This document shows positions 56,372 to 64,000 of a DNA stretch of 64,000 nucleotides, one piece after another; the stretch's first letter is position 1; each line of letters starts with the position of its first letter. The translations under genes were made by a program, and so were the position numbers. Origin of the DNA: Coprinus comatus (taxonomy: Eukaryota > Basidiomycota > Agaricomycetes > Agaricales > Agaricaceae); assembly GCA_034638255.1 (NCBI GenBank), contig JAWPGT010000001.1, positions 2,046,001 to 2,110,000 on the forward strand, read 5' to 3'. The notes below the pieces were generated by a model, which did not search any database, was not told the origin of the DNA, and saw only the letters and a list, made by a program, of their open reading frames with translations.

Positions 56372-57105
56372 TGTTAGGAATGCTCTAGACCATCCCCAAG
56401 GTTAGTACTTATTGTTGGTTGAGGTTAGAAGAGCTGTGATTAAATATTCTCTTTGGAGTTCTGGACTTGTAGATTGTTTCCACTTTCTGTGACATCACAA
56501 TGTCATGTCACACATTACTGAAGCATCCTGTAGACCCACAAAGACTCTCTAGTCTAATATATGTTGGAAATTAGAGACTATTATTAGATAGTCACATGAC
56601 ATTTTCATTTTGTTTTACTTGTATTGTTTCATACTTGCTTTGCATTATGTGGACTGCTTCTATTGGTTGTAGTTAGTGTTTCACCTATGTGTTTCAACTC
56701 CTGTTTGGACTCCTGTTTCATGTATAATTAGTTACATGTAGCTGACACCTGACTCCTTACTGTTGTAGCATGGACCAGCATTATTTAGTATAAGTAGTGT
56801 ATATTTCTCTTCTTTCAATCTACAGTTCTTGAACTACCAAGTTCATTCTACACTTATCTCTTTCAGCAAACACACATACAACTACCACTCTGTGTGTATT
56901 CATACATTAACATGTCTTCATGTATACATGTTGCTTTCAACAATACAAGTGTTTACAGGTGAGTAGTTAAGAAGTTATTGTATGTCTTTAGTCTAATACA
57001 AGTGTCTGCAGTGTTTGTGTTCTATCTCAGTCATTTCTTATCAGTTTCCTTCCATTCCTTTGTCATTGTGCTTGTTTCATTGTCCTCTACGATCCTGTAC
57101 TTACA
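56372..57105 (+). repeat. Diverged copia-1-type solo LTR, TSD CAGCA, split by a family Y LTR
   Basis: TGTTAGGAATGCTCTAG...CCTGTACTTACA aligns along its length with the copia-1 LTR (TGTGACATCACA, CATCCTGTAGAC, ACAGGTGAGTAGTTA, GTGTCTGCAGTGT, TCATTTCTTA) but is much diverged. Flanked by CAGCA (56367-56371, 57106-57110). An old sister lineage of the young copia-1. Confidence 0.75.
56562..56942 (+). repeat. Solo LTR, family Y (381 bp), TSD ATATA/ATACA
   Basis: TGTTGGAAATTAGAG...TTGCTTTCAACA flanked by ATATA (56557-56561) and ATACA (56943-56947), one base apart. Similar in reverse to 42812-43181. Confidence 0.8.
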
Positions 57106-57187
57106 CAGCATAATAACTAGCAAGGAAATCCAAGGTTATATTAAGTCAGAAATGCAATACAATAATAAATACACTATACCTAGCAAG

Positions 57188-57797
57188 TGTTAAATACTGA
57201 CAATACCAAGTGGTGTGACCCTTGGCTTTAGTGTGTGTGCTGCACCTCCAGAATTTGTACAAGGTCAATTTACAAATTTCCAGGAGACTTCCAGTAGAGT
57301 TTCCAGAAGACCAGAAAATTAAGAGTGCAGATGGTTGAGACAATTCAGAGAGTTAAAGAGTATAATCAAGTCAATTCTGAAACTGAGGAAATACAAGAAT
57401 AGCACTAGACTATTTATACAAAATGCCATAACAAATATAAAAGGTAACAAGGAACAACAGAAATCTGAACCAATGATGAAATACAAATGGAGGTAGATAA
57501 AATGGAAGACAGAAAATAATGGCATATTATTGGAGGATTAAGAAGCATAGAAAACACATGGAAATGTCAAACTAAACTGAATATAATTGATAACTGAAGA
57601 ATAAAGCAAGATAAGAAAACCCAGAATTTCCGGAGGATGGAAAAGTCCCTTTGAATAAATAATGAACAACAGAACTTCTGGAAATTAGGAAATTAGGAAG
57701 ATTGGAAATCCGGAGATTCAATATCTAATTGGAAATGTGATATGTGGACTTGGCAGAATTCAGGGTTAGTGGTCATGTGACAGAACGGAATATGACA
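57188..57797 (+). repeat. Solo LTR, family D (610 bp), TSD GCAAG
   Basis: TGTTAAATACTGAC...CGGAATATGACA with exact flanking GCAAG (57183-57187, 57798-57802). Near-identical layout to the family D copy at 19180-20270. Confidence 0.9.
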
Positions 57798-58075
57798 GCA
57801 AGGAAATCCAAAGAGATAAACTTGCTGGACTTCTATGTTAAGTATTACTACCAAAAAGGAAAGTCAGCCATCATACCAATGTCAGTGATTTAAGCACCCA
57901 TACATAGCACATAAGGTGGAAAGTCATAAGAGTACTGCAAACAAGACCTGGAGCCCAAGTTGTACAAATGTTGGAAATGTAGTAGGCCAGAATTGGAAAT
58001 GGTATTAGGGTCAGAAACATTGGCAGTCAGTAGGTCAGCAGTCAACAAGTTGGGATCAGAAAATGGTCCTCTTAC

Positions 58076-58407
58076 ATTATCTAATAGGCAGTTATTATTA
58101 AGTACACCATCCAAATATAGACACATAACTCAACAAAAAAGACATAGTTAGAAATGTGTTTTGTGGCATCTCTACATGTACACCAACTTCGAACTCCCCC
58201 TATTGATCCAATTTATGACATGAACAAATGGTACTGATGATTATAATGGGAGCAATAGGATGGAGGTTAGAACAATCATTTAGGCAAAACACACCAAAAA
58301 GTGCAGAGTAGTGAGTGATGGTATTCAAAGTCAGTAATTACATACTGTTGGTTGGTTGGTAATTAATCCCTAACAAAAACATACTGTAGATTATCAAGTA
58401 ACACAGA
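58076..58407. other. Right border of the island and helicase 3' flank
   Basis: A transition from repeat DNA to the 3' flank of the minus-strand helicase gene. Nothing else recognised. Confidence 0.5.
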
Positions 58408-60708
58408 CTACTTCTTCAATAAAGCTTTCACCCGTTCTTTAACATCCCTACTCTTTTCACTTCCTCTACCTTTCATCTTTGTGAAGATCACCACATTACC
58501 CGACATTCCAGCCCTCCCACTCCTTCCTGCTCTATGCAAGAAATCCACCATGTTTCTCGGTTCATCCACAATAAAGACATTTCCCAATGCAGGTGAAAAA
58601 TCGAGTCCTCTCGAAAGTAAAGAAGTAGTCACCATAACGTGAGGTGTCACCCTTGGATCCTTCACTCCCTTCTTAACCTCTTTCTTCTCTTCCCTTTCTA
58701 ATCTACCTTCCTTCACATCATCACTTTTACTAATCTTAACCGGCCTCAAAAACCCATCCAAATGTTTATTAGACCCTCTCTTCCTCTGTTCACTATTACT
58801 CGTCAACGCAACACACCTAATACTTCTCTCTTCCAACTCCTTCGCCAACTCCAAAGCCTTTGTACTCCTATTACAAAAAGATCAAAACCTTTGACAACGT
58901 TGCTTGTTTCTCTTCTTCATTTGATGGATTTGGATTAGCCATATCATAAGCCACAGCATCATCTGCCCAAATCTGTTTAATCTTTCTTTCAATATCCGCT
59001 ATTTTATTTCCACCCGTCCAAGAAACATATTCCGTTTTCAGGTTTCGAGGTAAATGATGTAACCGAGGTGTTGTTAATCTTATTAAATCTGGATGATGTT
59101 TATCTAGATATGTCGCGAAATTTTTAGGTATTGTTGCGGATGTTAGGATTAAGTTGAATGGGTAGTGGATTGGTTCTATTGATTTATTTTGTGTTGCTGA
59201 TGTTGGTAGAGGAGTGAATGAGGAGAGTAGTGTATTATCGTTCGTAACGAGTTGGACTGGTTTTCCTCTTGCAGCGCTAATATCAGCTAAAAACGTTCTC
59301 GTTATTTCCTGGAAATCAGGGTCTAACATAAAGTAAACGTTAGAGAGAGAAAAGAACCTACAAAAACATAAATAGGACATACCGAAAAGGACATCAGCCT
59401 CGTCAACCACAACCCATTCAACATTCTCCAATCCTAACTGAGGTTCCTGTCTCCACTTTCCAACACCAGGCATCTTATCCCTACCTCTCCTCAACTTTCC
59501 CTCAAACTGTTCATCTAAATCCTCCGTACGACGATCCCAACCTCTACCTCTCAACAACTCCATCAACTTTACGGGAGTCCCAATCAAAATATCTACCGGA
59601 AACTTATCCTTCGAGCCATCCACATCAAATTCTTGTGCGCCATCCACAACTGCATCCATCTGTTCCGACAACTTCCTAGCCGTAACCTCTCTCTTGGTCG
59701 TACTAGGTGTATTAGGTTGACTAACACACATAGCTCTCAACCTAACCTCCTTAGTCAGCGCTTTAGTAAAAGCCGAAAGTTGTCTAGCAAGTTCATGTGT
59801 AGGAGCCAAAATAATAGCACGAGGATTAAGTGCTCTTTTATAACTTCTCTTTTCAGGATCATATTTCCCCGATTCTTCCTCCATTTTCAAATGTTGAAGA
59901 ACCGGTAACAAATAAGCAATAGATTTCCCAGAACCAGTTTCTGCAGCCAATAAAAACCTCTTCCATTCATTTTCAGGTAATGATGAAATACTTGAAGCGA
60001 ATTGTTCGATTATCCATTTGATACTGAGTGCTTGAATGGGTGAAGGTATCGCATCCTTTCCCAACATATTTTCCAAAGCAGGTAAGAATCCAGGAAGTAG
60101 AGGTGGAGAATTGAATTGACGTTGTGGAAGGTTTGAAAGTTCTCTAGGCAAAGGAGGTACTTGTTCTGAAAGACTGGCGGGTGTTGGAGGATTATAGAAT
60201 TCGGTTTCGGTTTCATCGAGAGTGTTAAGGATAGAATTGAGTTTCTTGAGACGGTCTTCCTTTGTCGGTCCGGATATCGGTGTGGTTGGTGGTGGTGCTC
60301 TTGCCATTGGAGGGTCTCGCACCGACCTTGCCATCTCCGCCGCAGAAAACCTTGCAGGTCGTGAGGATTCCCTTGCAAGCGCTTGTGAAGACCATGGGAG
60401 CTCTGATCGAGGTGTGCGTGCACGTCGTGGTGCTATGTCGAATGGCTCTCTGGGTTCTTCATCCTGGTGTGATTTGCGTGACTTTGAGGGCAAGCGAGAG
60501 TAACGTTTATGTTTCTCCACGAGTTCTGGGTCTTGGTGGGGTAAACCATCGCGTGCAAACTTTTTGTCTTCATTCCGCACAGAGGCTTTACACAAGTTAA
60601 TTCAACAGAGAAAACGACACAGAAAGTCAAATACCAACCTTTTGTAGACTGCAGTCTTGTGGATAAGCACCTAGTATTACCTGTTGAGCGACGTATGGTG
60701 GTGTACAT
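58408..60708 (-). CDS. MRH4: DEAD-box RNA helicase, probably mitochondrial (Mrh4-like)
   Basis: ATP-dependent RNA helicase. The start chosen at 60706-60708 gives MYTTIRRSTGNTRCLSTRLQS, an Arg/Ser/Thr-rich, acid-free N-terminus typical of a mitochondrial targeting peptide; an upstream in-frame ATG at 60756 is possible. An intron (ends near 60598) joins STK to ASVRNEDKK. Motifs: Q-like LSIKWIIEQ, I AETGSGKS, Ia APTHELARQL, Ib IGTPVKLMELL, II DEAD (VVVDEADVLF, then an intron), III LTSATIP, IV VLIF, V SRGLDFSP, VI HRAGRSGRAG. It ends ALLKK with a TAG at 58408-58410. In mitochondria Mrh4 acts in large-ribosomal-subunit assembly. Oddity: one extra base in an A5 run (58875-58879) shifts the frame inside motif IV. 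The Mrh4 label is inferred from presequence and motif style; a nuclear DEAD-box paralogue is the alternative. Confidence 0.85.
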
Positions 60709-60793
60709 TTCTAAATCTGAAGAGACACAAATTGACGCGAAACGGAATAATTGCAAAAAGTCACATGATATGACGTTAAGGGACGTGTGTGTA

Positions 60794-61159
60794 CTACAGA
60801 TACATTGATGATTGGGAAGATCGGGACGCCGCTTCGACTTTTGTGATCATCTTCCAAGGAATGAGTACCAGGCTAACATATCTCCCATCTGGCAAATCAT
60901 CCATCCCATCAATTCTAATTCAAAAAATTCAGAGCTTGTTGGGATAACAAGAAGTGGAGATATACCTAAATTCCTCTGCATTAGTGAGGATAATATTCAG
61001 TGGCTTGTCTGTGCCCGAGAAAGTGCCAAGGAAAATGCGGCCATCGTTAGAAGTGATTCTAACAGGTTGACGCAGAAGCGACTCGAGGCGTTTTATGGCC
61101 GGCGTGGAATGGTTTGGAGGGGGAGAGTGGAAGGGACGACGGATTGGAGGAGAAGACAT
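60794..61159 (-). CDS. NAA38: LSM-domain subunit of the NatC N-acetyltransferase (NAA38/LSMD1)
   Basis: Small Sm-like protein of about 95 residues. The start at 61157-61159 reads MSSPPIRRPFHSPP. The Sm fold then shows IKRLESLLRQPVRITSNDGR, IFLGTFSGTDKPLNIILTNAEEF, an intron (about 60870-60965), then YVSLVLIPWKMITKVE. The NAA38-type features are a GT..GTD loop and the VLIPWKMI end, instead of the usual Sm2 motif. In relatives this is the auxiliary subunit of NatC, which acetylates N-terminal Met-hydrophobic starts at the ribosome. Two acceptors are possible at the intron; the one giving EEFRYVSL keeps the frame. The stop TAG is at 60794-60796, only 85 bp upstream of the helicase start on the same strand. 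Confidence 0.88.
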
Positions 61160-62178
<1,019 letters not shown>

Positions 62179-62194
62179 CGTCACAAATACATCC

Positions 62195-62940
62195 ATGTCT
62201 CTGCTCCACAACGTCCTGCGTCCTCAGCCAGACTCTGACGACGAGTTCGTCAACGTAGCCTCTCCAGGCAGCACTCGTCCCTCCTCTCCAGTCCCCAGGG
62301 GCGCAGCTGCCAGGCCTCTTCCAAAGCCTCTTCTCATCTCATCATCTCACAAGTTGGATCCCCTGCGTGCACTTCCAACAGAGCTATCGCAACAAGTATT
62401 TGCAAAACTACCCATCAGAGACCTCGCAAGGTGTGCTCTCGTCTCAAAGAAATGGAACCGCAGCCAGACAATCAACTATGGTCAGTTCATCGCTCTTTAT
62501 CTAAAACACTATCTTAATCTCCTCTCTAGTTTGGTTCCAACTCTACCGCAAAGATAACTTTCACGACGACAGTCTTCCACCAGGAAAATGGACAAAACGC
62601 GAATCAAAACAGAACTGGGTATGACCTATCAACATCTATCTACTCATTCTAACAGTTTCAACAGCGTTTGATTCACCTAAAGACAATCTACGAACGTTCT
62701 CCTCCATCCACCCCCTTTTCTCGCGTCTCATCCGCTTACACCTCTGGTTATCAAACTCCTCGTGAAGTTAAAGAAGAACAATGGCGTATAGAAGCAGAAG
62801 CAACTGCTAGACCAGGTAAACTAGAGATGCGGGAAATGTACAAAGAACTAGGTGGTCGTAAAGCTCGTTCTAAAGCTAAACATGCTACCGGTACTCGTAC
62901 TCGCGACAAAGGAGGTTGGGGTGAATCGGATGATTATTAA
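62195..62940 (+). CDS. F-box protein
   Basis: About 215 residues in three exons. MSLLHNVLRPQPDSDDEFVNV and a Ser/Pro-rich stretch lead to the F-box (LDPLRALPTELSQQVFAKLPIRDLARCALVSKKWN), which in relatives binds Skp1 to form an SCF ubiquitin ligase. Introns near 62481-62529 and 62619-62662 join to WFQLYRKDNFHDDSLPPGKW and LIHLKTIYERSPPSTPF, then TPREVKEEQWRIEAEA and a basic tail ending GGWGESDDY with a TAA at 62938-62940. No WD or LRR substrate-binding repeats follow, so the target is unknown. The ATG lies only 16 bp after the DPM1 stop on the same strand. Confidence 0.85.
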
Positions 62941-63067
62941 ATTCTGCATTAAAAGAGAGAAATCTGAATAGTGTGTTGTGATGATCTAGGGAAGGGGTTG
63001 TGACGTGTTTTTTTGATTTATATTTGTAGTAAATATATAGAAATAGATTTCTCTTCCCAACCATATA

Positions 63068-64000
63068 ATGTCTGTTAGACCTCTTGTTGCATACGACGAT
63101 ATCACCCTTCCTTATGAATCTCCAAACCCACCACCAACCCCTCACAAGAAACGTAAGCGCAACAACAATAACAACAACAACAATAACAACAGAAAAAAAA
63201 ATAAACACCGGGATGATCCACGCTCTGTAATGGAACAAGAGCTAGAAGAGGAAGAGGATGAAGAAAGTCGTGAATTGACACATGAAGAAATATGGGATGA
63301 TTCTGCCCTTGTAAATGCTTGGAATTCTGCTATGGAAGAGTATGAGGCCTATCATGGTCCTGATAAATCTTGGAAGAATCAACCTATTCATAAATCTCCT
63401 CTGTACGTTCATCCTCTCCATCCCCAATACCTGAACTTACTGGCTTAGTTGGTACAATACTCCTTCAATGAACCCACCCAAGCATACCACCGATATCATG
63501 GAAGTAGACCAATACCAAGAACATGAACAAGATGAAAACTCCAAACCTCTAAACTTTGACACATTTATTCCTACACATGATCCTACCCTCGCTCCTCCTG
63601 CTACTACCTCCTCAACCACAATCACCACAACCACACATTCCCAAGTACCAACATTAGAAAACCCATCAGACCTTTCAACTATTTCACAAGATGAAGCTTT
63701 CAATAGGGCTTTACAAGCCAGTTATTGGTCCGGATATTGGACAGCTATCTACCACGTACGTTTTTTTTCTCTCCCTCTTTTTCAACCCTAATTCGTGTAA
63801 TAAATAAATAAATCTTAGTCACATCGTCAACAACCTCCTCAACCCACTCAACCTCAATCACAATCACAATCACAATCAGAACCTGAACAATTTGAACAAC
63901 AAAATGCTCAACCTCAACCTCAAACTCTCACTCAAAACAGCACAACCACATCCACATCCACAACACATCCAATAACTGACCAAGACCAAAAAGACAGTAG
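63068..64000 (+). CDS. SMN1: Survival motor neuron (SMN) homologue, 3' end beyond the window
   Basis: Core of the snRNP-assembly complex: binds Gemin2 and oligomerises to load Sm rings on spliceosomal RNAs. It starts MSVRPLVAYDDITLPYESP, then a basic Asn-repeat region (AAC repeats near 63160-63190) and LTHEEIWDDSALVNAWNSAM, the Gemin2-binding helix, followed by EYEAYHGPDKSWK. An intron (63404-63448 region) gives PLWYNTPSM. A Thr/Ser/Pro linker leads to the oligomerisation YG box, DEAFNRALQASYWSGYWTAIYH (Y/G-xx-G-Y pattern). After another intron the C-terminus is Gln/Pro-rich with CAATCA-type tandem repeats, unusual for SMN, and is still open when the window ends. No Tudor domain is visible, as in fission yeast Smn1. 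Confidence 0.88.

Larger units (their letters stand above)
56338..58075 (-). repeat. LTR family X, old reverse copy, holding three further LTRs
   Basis: Read in reverse this matches the outer family X LTR: ACTCAAG...CAGCATAATAACTAGCAAGG, AATCCAAGGTTATATTAAGTC, GAAATCCAAAGAG, AAGTATTACTACCA, and an end GGTCCTCTTACA at 58075. It is split by a diverged copia-1-type LTR (56372-57105) and a family D LTR (57188-57797). The left boundary is approximate and no TSD was found. Confidence 0.6.
15703..58140. mobile_element. Nested transposon island (~42 kb) between DOT1 and the helicase gene
   Basis: No intact host gene was found in this stretch. It consists of LTR, DIRS, LINE and mariner sequence inserted into one another, listed individually below. 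CpG is nearly absent from the older layers and present in the younger ones. Gene density and CpG return to normal abruptly at both ends. Confidence 0.85.

Noticed and set aside
15703..58140. Neurospora-style RIP as the cause of decay
   Set aside because: RIP favours CpA to TpA, but here CA and TG dinucleotides are abundant and the losses I can assign are at CG. CpG methylation decay fits better, although no rate was computed.

Overview
The window comes from a fungal nuclear genome, almost certainly a basidiomycete (Agaricomycotina). The genes are interrupted by many short GT-AG introns of about 45-60 bp and are packed head-to-head or head-to-tail with very short spacers. They include a Dot1 histone methyltransferase, a soluble DPM1-type dolichol-phosphate mannose synthase and an SMN homologue, alongside Ty1/copia, Ty3/gypsy, DIRS, LINE and Tc1/mariner elements.

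Layout. 1-1879: no recognisable gene. 1880-15184: a gene-dense left arm holding an UNC93-like transporter (+), leukotriene-A4-hydrolase-type M1 aminopeptidase (+), SMAP/Age2-type ArfGAP (-), a small four-TM membrane protein (-), a long low-complexity conserved fungal protein (-) and DOT1 (+), the last two sharing a ~97-bp divergent promoter. About 15.7-58.1 kb: an island of nested transposable elements with no host gene that I can find. 58408-64000: a second gene-dense arm holding a mitochondrial-looking DEAD-box helicase (-), NAA38/LSMD1 (-), DPM1 (+), an F-box protein (+) and an SMN homologue (+, running off the window).

The island can be read like stratigraphy, because many insertions still carry exact target-site duplications (TSDs). 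From left to right: a cluster of solo LTRs of several families nested in each other (17.3-20.3 kb). Next is a dead minus-strand DIRS-type tyrosine-recombinase retrotransposon (~21.5-27.4 kb), invaded by a solo LTR that was itself invaded by a younger solo LTR of the same family. Then come a Tc1/mariner element with 210-bp TIRs (27447-29049) and a minus-strand LINE (29.3-40.3 kb) split by a 5.06-kb copia element with TSD CTAGC (31774-36833) and by a solo LTR of that same copia. After that lie a minus-strand gypsy relic (40.4-42.4 kb), more solo LTRs and a plus-strand gypsy relic (44.1-47.8 kb). The island ends with a second complete but decayed copia (49875-55982, TSD CATCC) and another stack of nested LTRs (56.3-58.1 kb).

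The strongest overall signal is mutational. Outside the youngest insertions the island has almost no CpG; I count one CpG between about 15.70 and 21.58 kb. In the gypsy, DIRS, LINE and copia relics, most in-frame stops I could align with family motifs are TGA where the family has arginine (CGA). This fits CpG methylation followed by deamination. The island is therefore probably old, silenced heterochromatin, with a few younger insertions (the copia at 31.8-36.8 kb, the inner LTR at 23.8-24.1 kb, the mariner) laid on top.

All family assignments are from motif recognition by eye; no database search was run.
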